From: Neobacillus mesonae
GTDB taxonomy: Bacteria; Bacillota; Bacilli; Paenibacillales; Paenibacillaceae
Reading direction: 5' to 3'
NCBI GenBank assembly: GCA_023715865.1
Contig: JAMBOW010000001.1
Location: forward strand, 930,001-994,000
DNA length: 64,000 nucleotides
The position numbers were made by a program, and so were the translations under genes. Shown piece by piece: positions 18,041-27,143 of this stretch. A model generated the notes under the pieces. That model was not told the origin of the DNA. It ran no database searches and worked only from the letters and a program-made list of their open reading frames with translations. How positions within the stretch are numbered: the stretch's first letter is position 1; each line of letters opens with the position of its first letter.

Positions 18041-18838
18041 CTAGATCCAATCTTTAAAGTGATTTTTCACAAAACTAATTTCGTTCTCATAGTGAGCCAA
18101 GTGACCCTCATCTATCATTTTTTGAAAAGCTTGGTTTCCGTCAGCAGCAAAATTTTTCATCGTATTACACAGAACAATTAGTCGCTCAACAATCCAATCC
18201 TGCAAATTATTTGGGACGGCAATTCCATAAGCTTCAAAGAATAATTGAATTCGCCGATGGCGCTCTGCAGCATGTTTTTCACGCTGATATGAAACGACCT
18301 CTGTTGTTCCAGAAGAATGATCAGGTGAAAAAACTCCGAGCGGAACTGATGTGTAGAGGGTATACGCAAGGTCCCACATGCGCGGGCCTGGGCCTGCCAT
18401 ATCAAAATCAATCAGAGCAATGGGTTCTCCATTTTGAAAGACAAGATTATAAAACGCTGCGTCATTGTGACAGATTACTTCGTACTCGGTATTATTGCCG
18501 TATGTAAGCTGCCATTTGTCCTTGCTACTTCGAGTGAACGATTGGCTAGCATCATGAAACTGACGTAAAAGGCGCGCTAGACCAGCAAGCGTTTTATCCG
18601 ACCACATATATGGCTCGACTTCTGGTTGAGCAACATCTCCGCTAATAAATGTCAATATTTCTCGGCCAGAGTCATCCATTCCAAGAAACTTTGGCGCTCC
18701 ATCAAAGCTTTGTTTTTCTAAATGTTTCAGCAGTTCATGAACACTTGAACTCCAATACCCTGTTGGTCGGCGAACAGTGTCACCTATACGGACGATATGA
18801 TTTACATTTCCGCCTTTTAGTTCTTCTTCATGAGTCAT
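18041..18838 (-). CDS. Aminoglycoside phosphotransferase (APH) family kinase
   Basis: A 265-residue APH/choline-kinase fold protein. The catalytic loop reads ICHNDAAFYNLVF (HxD with the metal-binding Asn) near residue 150, and the second metal site is LIDFDMAGPGP near residue 170. The family phosphorylates hydroxyl groups of small molecules; this group is widespread and the substrate is usually unknown, so resistance should not be assumed. ATG 18838 has a GGGAGGAAG ribosome binding site. The frameshifted acetyltransferase lies directly downstream. Confidence 0.8.
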   Translation of the reverse strand: MTHEEELKGGNVNHIVRIGDTVRRPTGYWSSSVHELLKHLEKQSFDGAPKFLGMDDSGREILTFISGDVAQPEVEPYMWSDKTLAGLARLLRQFHDASQSFTRSSKDKWQLTYGNNTEYEVICHNDAAFYNLVFQNGEPIALIDFDMAGPGPRMWDLAYTLYTSVPLGVFSPDHSSGTTEVVSYQREKHAAERHRRIQLFFEAYGIAVPNNLQDWIVERLIVLCNTMKNFAADGNQAFQKMIDEGHLAHYENEISFVKNHFKDWI

Positions 18839-19057
18839 AAGGTTCTTCCTCCCTTTTCAATGACCTGTCGATTGCAGTTTTATAGTTAAAGAGGCTTTTA
18901 TTAAGAATAACAAAATGTGACCGAGTACTGCTAAATAAAGAACAGTTTTAATTAACTTGACCGTAAGCTTCACTACTAATTGCTTCTTTGACAATCCTCT
19001 AGTATTTCGTTCCTTTTGTTCAATTGATGTATTGGAGTTTAGCTACCTGCAACTGAA

Positions 19058-19142
19058 AAGCAGCCGAAGTATTTTGGATCGCCTCTCCATTGTTTGAAAT
19101 GAATAACAATTGGACGTGCGTCTCAAATCTACTCGGCTGCTT
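19058..19142. repeat. Long imperfect hairpin, possible terminator
   Basis: AGCAGCCGAAGT at the left end and ACTCGGCTGCT at the right end can pair across about 60 nt, and CCATTGTT/AACAATTGG gives an inner stem. It lies just downstream of the PrsA-like gene (minus strand). The flank AGCTACCTGCAACTGAAAAG resembles the leader of the dispersed repeat family. Confidence 0.45.
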
Positions 19143-19156
19143 AATTATGTGTACTT

Positions 19157-20254
19157 TTATTCGTTTGTTGAGGATTCTGTATTTTCTGTAGAATCTGTTG
19201 AATCTGTTGAATCTGCAGCATCTGAGCTTTCCTCAGCTGGCTCAAGTGTGTTCGTAATTGTTGCGTTCGAACGCAATTCTGTCATCCAATTGGTGCTGAG
19301 TTCACCTACTTGCTGATCTACTAATGTTTTACGGATCTCTTCTTTTTTATCTTCCAGTGTTGGGTTCGTTGCTTCTTTATAATCTGTCTTCATAATGAGA
19401 TGATAACCATAATCAGATTGAACCGGTTCACTAATATCATCGATTTGCATGGCAAACACCGCTTTTTCAAATGGCTCTACCATTTCCCCTTCTCCGAAAA
19501 ATCCAAGATCCCCACCGTTGGCTGCAGAACCGGTATCTATGGATTTTTCTGTTGCCAGAGCTGCAAAGTCTGCTCCTTCATCCAATTCTTTCTTAATCGC
19601 ATCCGCTTCCTCCTTCGTTTCCACAAGGATATGGGAAGCTCTTACCTGCTCCGGAGTTGCATACGATGCTTTGTTCTCCTCGTAGTAACTGCTAATCTCC
19701 TCATCTGTTACTGTCGTTTGCGGCTCTAGAATTTTACGGATTTGTACTTGTACTTCTGTGTTCTCCTTAAGGTCATCTATTGTCATACCTGATTGGGCGA
19801 GAACCATGTTAAATGCATCTTCCCCACCATATTGTGTTTTTAAAGACTCGATTTCGTTATTCACTTCTTCTTCAGTAACAGAGACGTTAGCTTCAGCAGC
19901 TTTTTGGTCTATCAATTCCATCGTAATCATGTTATTCAGTGTACTTTCTCCTCCAAGAGACACCAATTTGTTATATAAGTCGTCCTTGGAAATGTCGGTA
20001 CCGTTGACCGAAGCGACGGGCTCTTTGCCCCCTTCAAACGGTGGATATACGAGAACAATGATGAGAGCAGCAGCAAGAACTCCTGATATAACCATCCATA
20101 CGACACTGCTCTTCCCTTTTGATGCTGCTTGTGGATCATCCTCTAATGACCCCTCTTTTAACATTTCTGGCTCCGAAGTAGTTCCCTGATCTTCTTCCAA
20201 AAAATCCTGCTTATCTTCTTCATTGACATGTTGCGACGGCTTGTTGTTATCCAT
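19157..20254 (-). CDS. PrsA-like membrane-anchored peptidyl-prolyl isomerase
   Basis: The 365 residues begin with an acidic cytosolic tail (about 1-48) and one membrane segment (SSVVWMVISGVLAAALIIVL, about 49-68). A SurA/PrsA-type chaperone region (about 80-195) and a parvulin domain (about 200-300: QVRASHILV, then NGGDLGFFGEGEMVEPF and DYGYHLI) follow, and the protein ends in a Ser/Thr/Asp/Glu-rich tail. PrsA proteins fold exported proteins outside the membrane. This one lacks a lipobox and is anchored by a transmembrane helix, unlike B. subtilis PrsA. The tail has repeats of the triplet STD/STE type. ATG 20254 follows AGGGGGA. Confidence 0.88.
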   Translation of the reverse strand: MDNNKPSQHVNEEDKQDFLEEDQGTTSEPEMLKEGSLEDDPQAASKGKSSVVWMVISGVLAAALIIVLVYPPFEGGKEPVASVNGTDISKDDLYNKLVSLGGESTLNNMITMELIDQKAAEANVSVTEEEVNNEIESLKTQYGGEDAFNMVLAQSGMTIDDLKENTEVQVQIRKILEPQTTVTDEEISSYYEENKASYATPEQVRASHILVETKEEADAIKKELDEGADFAALATEKSIDTGSAANGGDLGFFGEGEMVEPFEKAVFAMQIDDISEPVQSDYGYHLIMKTDYKEATNPTLEDKKEEIRKTLVDQQVGELSTNWMTELRSNATITNTLEPAEESSDAADSTDSTDSTENTESSTNE

Positions 20255-20643
20255 CTAGTTAAAATCCCCCTTCATATCTTTTCCATATAGATCTTTAATT
20301 AAATATAAAGGATTCAAGAAATAAAACCTTAAAATAACATAAAAAAATGTGTTTCCTTCAGGATTTTTTTACGAATTCGATACTACTAATCAACTCAACG
20401 TTACTTCTCAAATGAAGTTTTATCACCGGCAGTTCAATCAGTATACGAATCGGCGTAATCAATGGAACTTGCTATAAATCTTATTTTAATAGGCATTCCC
20501 TTCATTTCCCTCCTTTGTTATACTGGGTCAGAGAGGAAAAATGTTTAAATCTCCTACAGTACCGATCAAGTATTACGGGAGAGCGAGTGTTATTCGCCCA
20601 GCGATTATTTCTCTACATCCCCTTACTCTAAGGAGGAATTACT
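20255..20643. other. Intergenic region upstream of a small membrane protein
   Basis: It holds the PrsA-like gene's promoter region (minus strand) and the leader of the small gene at 20644. A 50-codon frame at 20541-20693 (start MFKSPTVPIKYYG, with GAGAGG upstream) overlaps that gene in another frame and could be a coupled leader peptide or chance. Confidence 0.35.
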
Positions 20644-20775
20644 GTGTTAAACTTTTTCTCCAAACTGTATTCAGAGTACTTAGTAATTCCTAGACCGCTA
20701 CGTCTATTGATCCTGTGGGGGTGGATTATTTTATTCTTCGCAGCTGGTATAAAGTTCAACTGGTTTATGTTTTAA
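20644..20775 (+). CDS. Small membrane protein, 43 aa
   Basis: The frame starts at GTG 20644 behind AAGGAGG, 7 bp away. It encodes MLNFFSKLYSEYLVIPRPLR followed by a hydrophobic segment of about 15 residues (LLILWGWIILFFAAG) and a short tail ending NWFMF. A single membrane pass with a basic flank on the N side is likely. I do not recognise the family. Its ribosome binding site is among the strongest in the window, which argues for translation. No terminator is obvious before the convergent Asp23 gene except a weak hairpin at 20813-20837. Confidence 0.55.
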   Translation: MLNFFSKLYSEYLVIPRPLRLLILWGWIILFFAAGIKFNWFMF

Positions 20776-20812
20776 ACCCGCTTATACCTCTCCTCTTCTC
20801 ATTAAAAAAATG

Positions 20813-20837
20813 AAAAAAGCCGCTAATATGCGACTTT
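20813..20837. terminator. Weak hairpin between convergent genes
   Basis: AAAAAGCCGC and GCGACTTT can pair with one mismatch. The same arrangement (AAAAGCCGCT...ATGCGACTTTT) recurs at 48919-48945. It overlaps the stop codon of the Asp23 gene by two bases. Confidence 0.45.
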
Positions 20838-21204
20838 ACACTAGCTTGAGATATGATTTATCGATGTCGATCTCTTCTACTTTTACATGAATTTCCCCAA
20901 CGGATACTCCAGTCAAATCTTCTATAGACTGCTTTACTTTCTTTTGTAATTCCGTGCAGGTATGGTGAATTTTCACTCCATAATTCACAACAATTCTTAA
21001 TTCAAGATTGGCTTTGGAATTTGAATTCGTCGTATCAATCGATATGCCCTGTGACTGTTTTTTATTGCTAATCTGATTTAGAATATCTTTCATTCCGGAA
21101 GATACTGCTTTAATTCCATCCATCTCATTTAATACTTTGTATGCAATCTTTGAAACTACTTGATGTGAAACATGGATGTTACCTTGAGGGGTTTGGATGT
21201 TCAT
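20836..21204 (-). CDS. Asp23/Gls24 family envelope stress protein
   Basis: A 122-residue protein with the Asp23 pattern: an N-terminal GNIHVSHQVVSKIAYKVLNE stretch and a C-terminal VSVGEIHVKVEEIDI. Family members (e.g. YqhY, AmaP partners) are cytosolic or membrane-associated, bind to membrane anchors and respond to cell envelope stress. The central segment (about 45-65) is Ser/Asn/Lys-rich. ATG 21204 has AAAAGGAGA upstream. It lies 55 bp downstream of the AI-2E family gene on the same strand and may be cotranscribed with it. Confidence 0.85.
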   Translation of the reverse strand: MNIQTPQGNIHVSHQVVSKIAYKVLNEMDGIKAVSSGMKDILNQISNKKQSQGISIDTTNSNSKANLELRIVVNYGVKIHHTCTELQKKVKQSIEDLTGVSVGEIHVKVEEIDIDKSYLKLV

Positions 21205-21259
21205 ATCGCTATAATCTCCTTTTAATTCTTAGGCTAGTATATGGAGCCTATGTTATTCG

Positions 21260-22339
21260 TTAAGCTTTTTCCCATTTATCTTTAATAAAGATATGGTAAA
21301 GTTTCATAAGAACAATTTTGGTTGTCGTATATAATGGAATTGCTATCAGAACGCCAATAAGACCACCGATATCTTGTCCTACCAATACAACTACAATGCT
21401 CGTTATTGGATGAATACTTATGGATCTTTTAAATATATAGGGTGCAAGTATATTATCTTGTATTTGCTGGGCACAGAGGATAATTACTAGAGCCCATACG
21501 GCTGTTGATGGTGACTGGATAAACCCTATGATAACGATAGGAATCGCTGAAACGATCGCTCCTATAAAAGGAACAAAATTCAATATGACAGAAATCACCG
21601 TCAGTAAAAGCGCATACGGTAAATCAATTATCAAAAATCCGATGTACATTAACACACCAAGTGCAAGATTTGAAATCACCCGTCCAACTATAAAACCTCC
21701 GAGAGATTCATCAATTTCTTGAATTAATTCCCGTCCTTCCTCTCGGAAGCGTTTTGGCATAAAACGGATGATTGCATCTCCAAATTTGCCACCTTCCTTA
21801 AGCATAAAGAATAAGAAAACGGGAGTAATAAACAAGACGATAAAGAAATTGGAGAGAAAAGTGACAAGACCGGACAAGTACTGCCCAAGTAAATTGATTC
21901 CCTGTTTTATCAAATCAGCTACTCGTGACAATAAATCGGTACCCTCAGGCAGAATCCCGGATAAAGTACCACTCTTCTCCAGCTCTTCGAGTTGCTGTGA
22001 CAGCTCCGTAATTAGGTTAGGTAAGTTACGGATCAATTCGTGCAATTGTTCTCGAAGCGATGGCCATACTCCGATGATTAAGCCAGAAAAAACAACCAAA
22101 AATACAACATAAATCAATACGATCGCTAATGTACGGTTCCCCCACTTCTGATGCATAAACTGAACTAAAGGTCTTAAAAGATAATAGAAAAATCCAGCGA
22201 GCATCAATGGGACAATAATATTATTGATCAAGGAAATGAAGGGGATAAACACGAAGTTAACCTTATAACCTAGAAAAATAATAAGCAGAATCAAGATTAT
22301 ACCTGTGAAAAGGCGTAAAATCTTGTTGGTTTGGAACAA
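21260..22339 (-). CDS. AI-2E family (PerM/YtvI-type) permease
   Basis: An integral membrane protein of about 359 residues with seven or eight hydrophobic segments, a conserved N-terminal half (NNIIVPLMLAGFFYYLLRPL) and the C-terminal ILAPYIFKRSISIHPITSIV characteristic of the AI-2E transporter family. The name comes from E. coli TqsA; other members export autoinducer, Na+(Li+)/H+ or unknown substrates, so the function here is open. TTG 22339 is taken as start because GGAGGG lies 6 bp upstream; an ATG nine codons earlier lacks a site. It is followed closely by the Asp23 gene. Confidence 0.85.
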   Translation of the reverse strand: MFQTNKILRLFTGIILILLIIFLGYKVNFVFIPFISLINNIIVPLMLAGFFYYLLRPLVQFMHQKWGNRTLAIVLIYVVFLVVFSGLIIGVWPSLREQLHELIRNLPNLITELSQQLEELEKSGTLSGILPEGTDLLSRVADLIKQGINLLGQYLSGLVTFLSNFFIVLFITPVFLFFMLKEGGKFGDAIIRFMPKRFREEGRELIQEIDESLGGFIVGRVISNLALGVLMYIGFLIIDLPYALLLTVISVILNFVPFIGAIVSAIPIVIIGFIQSPSTAVWALVIILCAQQIQDNILAPYIFKRSISIHPITSIVVVLVGQDIGGLIGVLIAIPLYTTTKIVLMKLYHIFIKDKWEKA

Positions 22340-22397
22340 TGAGCACCCTCCATCCAAGTAAATCATCTTTATTTATTCAATTTTTTATAAACATATC

Positions 22398-23813
22398 TTA
22401 TAAAGGAATTTCAATCGTAAATACGGTCATTTCTTCGTTATTGCGACTAAGTTTCAGGCTTCCCCCCATTCGTTCCGTATTTTTCAAAGCAATTGCAAGC
22501 CCTAACCCTGTACCACCTGATGCCGTTCTTGCTTTATCGCCTCTTACGAATGGATCAAAAATGGTTGTTTGCAGTTCTGGTGGAATTCCAACCCCATTAT
22601 CTGCAATTTCGATAGCTACGCTCGTGGGCTTTGGAATGATTTCTATCCGTAAATTCGTGCCGGGCTGGTTGTGTATCAACGCATTACTAATAAGATTGTG
22701 CACAACACTAGAGAATAACTCTGAATCAAACTGGGCGTATACTGCATGATCCGGGGCACGAAAGTCCAAACTAAAGCTTTTTTTCTCTATTTCCCCGTAG
22801 TTTTCAGCGATCAACTCTCTCAGAAAATCTCCTACTTCATATCTATCTGTTGTAAGATGAAAATCCGGTGAATCTGTTTTAAGCAGTTTTACCATATTTA
22901 CTATCAATTTAGTCACCTGGGCAGATTTATTGTAAATATACGTTAGGTACTTTCTTTGCCGCTCAGGATCATCGACGCGACCTTCGTACAAGGCTTGAGC
23001 ATAACCTTGAATACTGGTAATCGGCGTTTTTAAATCATGGGAGAGGTCCATCATCATTTGCTGCTTGCTTTTCTCGGCCATACGCTTGGCTTCTGTTGTT
23101 TTCTCAATCATGTCTGCCATATAGTTAAACTTTTCGCCCATCTGCTTAAATTCTTCCTCAGCATCAATTTCGATCCGCGTGCTGTAATTGCCTTGAATCA
23201 TTTCGTTTAACCCTTCGCTAATGGTTTTGAGTGGTTTTTGAATTCTTCGAGCCACTGTATAACTGTAACCCACGATCACCAGAAGTAGAAAAATAACACC
23301 CATCATAATATACAAAGCAAGCGGCTCGCTTAACTGAGACATAAAAGGGAAGCTATTAACAGTAATGTTTATTCGATCTCGCGGAACCTTAAGTAAAAGC
23401 CAATCCGCATCCTGCATACCTGTATAACGAGTTAGAGAGTAATAGTATTCTTGATCAACGCTATTCTCAAGAAGTCCATATAACTGCTCTTCCGTGTAGG
23501 TTTCGGCTTCATCTCTTTTTGTCCCTATTACTTTTATGATGTGTTTACTCTCATCTAACAGCTCTAGCCAGCCGCCGCTAAAAAGCAATTTCTCAGTTTC
23601 GGGTCCGGTCTCAACGTTTGGCAAGTAAACACTGGCTTCCACTTCTAAGTCAGGATCAGCTAGCTTATAGTTTTTGAGTTGTTTGGATACGTCTAGCTGT
23701 ATAAACAGATAGGCACAAAAAGCTACAAAAACAACAATGAGCAAAAAACGAAAAAAATCAAAAGCAAGGGACGTTTGCAGGGGACGTTTATTTCTAGTTT
23801 TCCATAGGCGCAT
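22398..23813 (-). CDS. Sensor histidine kinase (HAMP, HisKA, HATPase)
   Basis: A 471-residue membrane kinase with two membrane segments (about 20-38 and 167-187) enclosing an extracellular sensor of about 125 residues. A HAMP linker follows, then the H box LSHDLKTPITSIQGY with His near 257, the N box NLISNALIHN, DNGVGIPPE and GGTGLGLAIA. It would autophosphorylate on His and pass the phosphate to the response regulator encoded just upstream, with which it overlaps by 20 bp. The signal is unknown. The pair is divergent from an ABC exporter, the usual layout for antimicrobial-peptide or cell-envelope sensing systems, which suggests but does not prove a functional link. Confidence 0.92.
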   Translation of the reverse strand: MRLWKTRNKRPLQTSLAFDFFRFLLIVVFVAFCAYLFIQLDVSKQLKNYKLADPDLEVEASVYLPNVETGPETEKLLFSGGWLELLDESKHIIKVIGTKRDEAETYTEEQLYGLLENSVDQEYYYSLTRYTGMQDADWLLLKVPRDRINITVNSFPFMSQLSEPLALYIMMGVIFLLLVIVGYSYTVARRIQKPLKTISEGLNEMIQGNYSTRIEIDAEEEFKQMGEKFNYMADMIEKTTEAKRMAEKSKQQMMMDLSHDLKTPITSIQGYAQALYEGRVDDPERQRKYLTYIYNKSAQVTKLIVNMVKLLKTDSPDFHLTTDRYEVGDFLRELIAENYGEIEKKSFSLDFRAPDHAVYAQFDSELFSSVVHNLISNALIHNQPGTNLRIEIIPKPTSVAIEIADNGVGIPPELQTTIFDPFVRGDKARTASGGTGLGLAIALKNTERMGGSLKLSRNNEEMTVFTIEIPL

Positions 23814-24498
23814 CCATCTTGTACCCCAATCCTCTAATCGTTTTCAAATACTCCGGTTTCTTGGAATCCAGTTCAATTTTCTCTCGAATGTTGCTGATAT
23901 GCACCATAATACTGTTGTCTTCATGCATGTAAAAGTCTTCCCATACGGCCTCATAAATGCGTTTGCGGGTAAAGAGTCGTCCTGGTGACTCCATCAATAG
24001 CTTCAAAATTTTATACTCCGTAGACGTCAAAGTCACCTGTTCTCCTGAAACATAAAGCATACATGCATTCGTATCCAGCACAAGGTTACCCATAACCAAA
24101 TTTGACTCCGTCTCCTTCTCTACTGTGGACACATCAAATTGATGGACTCTGCGGAACATGGCTTGGACACGAGCAACAACTTCTAGCGGATTAAACGGTT
24201 TGGATACATAATCATCTGCTCCAAGCTGAAGGCCTAAAATTTTATCATGATGCTCACTTTTAGCGGATAAGAGCAAGACAGGAATATAATGATCTTGTCG
24301 TATGATTTTCAGAAACTGCAAGCCACTAAGTTCAGGCATCATAATATCCAAAATAACCAGGTCAACAGGTTGCGTTTGGATTACATATAAGGCTTCATTG
24401 CCGTTGCTTGCTGTTACGATATGATACTCCTTCTCCAAGTAAAGCTGCAGCAGTTCTACGATTTCAGATTCATCATCGGCAATAAGTATCGTATAAAT
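23794..24498 (-). CDS. OmpR-type response regulator, apparent ATT start
   Basis: The 234-residue product has a receiver domain with the acidic pair D8-D9 (ILIADDE), phospho-acceptor D51 (LVILDIMMPE), S78 and K100 (VSKPF), and a C-terminal winged helix (LTSTEYKILKLLMESPGRLF). The first conventional start in frame is a TTG at 24438, which would remove the D8-D9 pair needed for phosphorylation. Upstream of it the frame stays open through YTILIADDESEIVELLQLYL and meets GGAGGG exactly 6 bp before an ATT at 24496-24498; no ATG, GTG or TTG lies between. I therefore take ATT as the start, a rare but known initiation codon (as in infC). A point mutation from ATG is the alternative. Confidence 0.85.
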   Translation of the reverse strand: MYTILIADDESEIVELLQLYLEKEYHIVTASNGNEALYVIQTQPVDLVILDIMMPELSGLQFLKIIRQDHYIPVLLLSAKSEHHDKILGLQLGADDYVSKPFNPLEVVARVQAMFRRVHQFDVSTVEKETESNLVMGNLVLDTNACMLYVSGEQVTLTSTEYKILKLLMESPGRLFTRKRIYEAVWEDFYMHEDNSIMVHISNIREKIELDSKKPEYLKTIRGLGYKMDAPMEN

Positions 24499-24651
24499 AT
24501 AAATCCCTCCTACTACAGTTTTATCAGATTAATCTTTATCAAGCCTTTCCTGAATCTAAAGATTACATAAATTTTATAGCAGTATTCATCATTTAGATAG
24601 ATACAGCGCTCGCGCAATGCTGATAACTAATCCCATATCCTTCTGATTTCA

Positions 24652-24663
24652 TTACAATTGTAA
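24652..24663. promoter_or_regulatory. Palindrome TTACAATTGTAA between divergent operons
   Basis: A perfect 12-bp palindrome lies between the OmpR-type regulator gene and the ABC exporter, about 62 bp before the exporter start. Its position suits an operator for one of the two response regulators encoded on either side. No further evidence identifies the binder. Confidence 0.35.
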
Positions 24664-24725
24664 CTATGAACCCTCTCCTTCGATTGTCATAATGTTTTTA
24701 AGTAATCAAACAAAGGAGGATTCGG

Positions 24726-25670
24726 ATGACAATCGCTACCATGAGCAATATCATTAAGCGCTATGGAAATCATCTTGTCCTAGACCACGTTAATATAGAG
24801 ATTAGGCAAGGTGAAATTTTAGGTTTACTTGGCCCCAACGGCGCAGGCAAAACTACATTAATCCATGCATTGTCCGGTTTAATTGGCATCGATTCTGGAA
24901 GTATAGAGCTGTTTGGTGAACGGCAGAGCGGTTCTATGCTGGAGGTCAAACGAAAGATAGGACTGGTCACGCAGGACATTACCGTATTTGAGGATCTTAC
25001 CGCGAAAGAAAATCTCGCCTTTTTCGGTGGAATTTATGGGCTCAGTGGCGCTGATTTGAAACAGCGAATTGCGGAAACGCTTCACTTTGTCGGGCTAACG
25101 GATCAAGCTAACAAACGCCCTTCCAAATTTTCCGGGGGAATGAAACGGAGACTGAATATCGCCTGCTCAATTATTCACAGACCCAAGCTTCTGATCATGG
25201 ATGAACCTACGGTCGGCATCGATCCCCAATCCAGGAATCACATTCTCGAATCGGTACGTGATTTGCAAAAAAAGGGGACAACAATCCTTTATACAACCCA
25301 TTACATGGAAGAAGTGCAGTCTCTCGCGTCCCGCGTTGTGATTGTGGATCAGGGTCACGTGATTGCTCAGGGTACTATTGATGAGTTAGTTAAGAACATT
25401 CGCCATGAGGAGAAAATTAAGCTGGAAGTTGTCGAGTTGACCGATGCTCTCTTAGACAACATCAAACAGCTAGATGGAGTCAAGCATGTGACTTTGACAG
25501 GAACACTGATTCAGATCATTTCGCAGGCAGGGACAGGGAATCTGGATCGAATCCTGTCCTTGGCGAAAGGCGCGGGCGGCGTCATATCCATTCATGCGGA
25601 GAAGCCTACACTTGAGGATGTATTCCTTACCCTTACAGGCAAGCAATTACGTGACACGGAGGGGACATAA
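24726..25670 (+). CDS. ABC transporter ATP-binding protein
   Basis: A 314-residue exporter-type ATPase: Walker A GPNGAGKTT (36-44), signature SGGMKRRLN (about 136-144), Walker B LLIMDEPTVGID (about 156-167), and a C-terminal extension of about 90 residues typical of the drug/antibiotic exporter (DrrA/CcmA-like) subfamily. It energises two small ABC-2 permeases encoded directly downstream. The start follows AAAGGAGG. The operon resembles the linearmycin-resistance type (LnrLMN with LnrJK) of B. subtilis in gene content but not in order, and the permeases are shorter, so the substrate is uncertain. Confidence 0.93.
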   Translation: MTIATMSNIIKRYGNHLVLDHVNIEIRQGEILGLLGPNGAGKTTLIHALSGLIGIDSGSIELFGERQSGSMLEVKRKIGLVTQDITVFEDLTAKENLAFFGGIYGLSGADLKQRIAETLHFVGLTDQANKRPSKFSGGMKRRLNIACSIIHRPKLLIMDEPTVGIDPQSRNHILESVRDLQKKGTTILYTTHYMEEVQSLASRVVIVDQGHVIAQGTIDELVKNIRHEEKIKLEVVELTDALLDNIKQLDGVKHVTLTGTLIQIISQAGTGNLDRILSLAKGAGGVISIHAEKPTLEDVFLTLTGKQLRDTEGT

Positions 25671-25671
25671 C

Positions 25672-26406
25672 ATGACTATATTAAGGATGACGTCCTTCTC
25701 CTTATTACGCCTGATACGTGAACCCATTGGGCAATTACTTCTGGTGGTCCTGCCGCTGGTCATTATTACCGTGCTGGGTCTCGTTATTGGACCCTATGAA
25801 GGCATGGAAGGAGTTCCTCCGCTCGACTTGACTGCAATTACGACCATCATGGGCGTTCAGTTCTTTGGCGGCACCTATCTAATGAGTTATTTAGACAGCG
25901 ATTTGCTGAAGACCCGAAGATGGAGAATCTATTCACTGCCCATCAATGTAACGGTCTATTCCAGTTCCCTTATTCTTGCCTGCACAGTCTTTAGTACCTT
26001 ACAAGGATTGGTCATGGTGCTGTTCACTTCATGGGTATTCGGTGTAGCTTGGGGTTCACTTGGCTGGGTCTTGCTGGTGTTTTTTATTTTTTCCTTTTTT
26101 GCACAGTCCGTACATCTCTTGCTGACATTATCCGTAAATAACATAAAATTAGCCGAAAGAATATCTGAAATCATCGGATTGGGGTTCCTAATCTTGACCG
26201 GATTAATGTTCCCTCTTCCAGATCATCCTTTCTTTCATTTCATGTCATCTTATGGGAATCCGATATCCCTCGGAAAGATGGCTGTCATGGAGATGTTTGA
26301 AGAGGGTGGGCAAGGAATAGCGTACCTTTGCATTGCAATATTATTAGTCGTAACCTTAATATGTATGGTAATCAGTGCATGGCTCGGGAGGAGGAAGCTC
26401 GCTTGA
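25672..26406 (+). CDS. ABC-2 type permease subunit 1
   Basis: A 244-residue membrane protein with about six hydrophobic segments, e.g. LLLVVLPLVIITVLGLVIG near the N-terminus and ILLVVTLICMVISAWLG at the C-terminus. It begins at ATG 25672, 1 bp after the ATPase stop, preceded by GGAGGGG. ABC-2 permeases of about 240 residues work in pairs with one ATPase to export lipophilic compounds. The downstream permease overlaps it by 4 bp, pointing to coupled translation. Confidence 0.85.
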   Translation: MTILRMTSFSLLRLIREPIGQLLLVVLPLVIITVLGLVIGPYEGMEGVPPLDLTAITTIMGVQFFGGTYLMSYLDSDLLKTRRWRIYSLPINVTVYSSSLILACTVFSTLQGLVMVLFTSWVFGVAWGSLGWVLLVFFIFSFFAQSVHLLLTLSVNNIKLAERISEIIGLGFLILTGLMFPLPDHPFFHFMSSYGNPISLGKMAVMEMFEEGGQGIAYLCIAILLVVTLICMVISAWLGRRKLA

Positions 26407-27098
26407 CGATATTTAACTTTGCGCTCCTTCGGAGTGTCCGCAGCTTACCCAACCTCATTTTATTATTAGGTGTTCCCTTAGCTATCATTTTCCTTCCTGT
26501 AGGCGGTTGGCATGCTTTGCCACTAGGATATCACTTCAATGGAATTCTGTTGTTATTTTCCGCCTCGAAACTAGTTCATATGATCATGGAGGATCGGAAG
26601 AATAAAATGATGACCCGGATTGGGGTTGCACCAGTGACCCATTTCAACTATTTATCGCAGAATTTGATGGCCTTCGCTTTGCTGCTCGTAGGACAAAGTG
26701 CTGTGGTAACGTTAGGCGCCTGGTTGCTGCATGACAATGTTTTTAGCAGTGTGATTCAATTATTTACTTTTTTCAGTGTTTTCAGTGTATTCTCGGTCAC
26801 TGCTATAAGCTTTTCGCTCGCTTGGTGCTCCATGTTCCGTCAGCCTGAATCTTCTACAGCCGTCATGCTGGGAATCATCATGGTGATGGCCATGCTGGGA
26901 GGAACTTTATTTCCTATTCAGGCTATGCCAGCACCATTACAGAAAATTGCTATGTTATCCCCTGTCTATTGGTTTCATGAAGGAATTATGCTTGTTAAAG
27001 GCGGTGGCATGTTAGCAGAACAACTCACTCCATTAGGCATTCTTCTGTTGTTTGCAATAGCTTTTATGCTGATTGGCAGCAGAAGAAGACTAGATTAA
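26403..27098 (+). CDS. ABC-2 type permease subunit 2
   Basis: A 231-residue membrane protein with about six hydrophobic segments. The start is TTG 26403, overlapping the TGA of the first permease, with GGAGGAGG at good distance; longer in-frame starts fall within the preceding gene. The last part contains the ABC-2 feature GGTLFPIQAMPAPLQKIAML ahead of SPVYWFHEGI, with a P-x-Q/M-P-x-x-L-Q pattern seen in other drug-export permeases. It would form the membrane channel with subunit 1. Confidence 0.82.
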   Translation: MTIFNFALLRSVRSLPNLILLLGVPLAIIFLPVGGWHALPLGYHFNGILLLFSASKLVHMIMEDRKNKMMTRIGVAPVTHFNYLSQNLMAFALLLVGQSAVVTLGAWLLHDNVFSSVIQLFTFFSVFSVFSVTAISFSLAWCSMFRQPESSTAVMLGIIMVMAMLGGTLFPIQAMPAPLQKIAMLSPVYWFHEGIMLVKGGGMLAEQLTPLGILLLFAIAFMLIGSRRRLD

Positions 27099-27143
27099 AG
27101 AATATGCTATCATATGGGAAGAACATCGCCTTGGGAGGTTTCC

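Noticed and set aside
18041..18838. An aminoglycoside resistance gene
   Set aside because: The APH fold is clear, but nothing ties it to a known resistance enzyme; the family includes many metabolic kinases.
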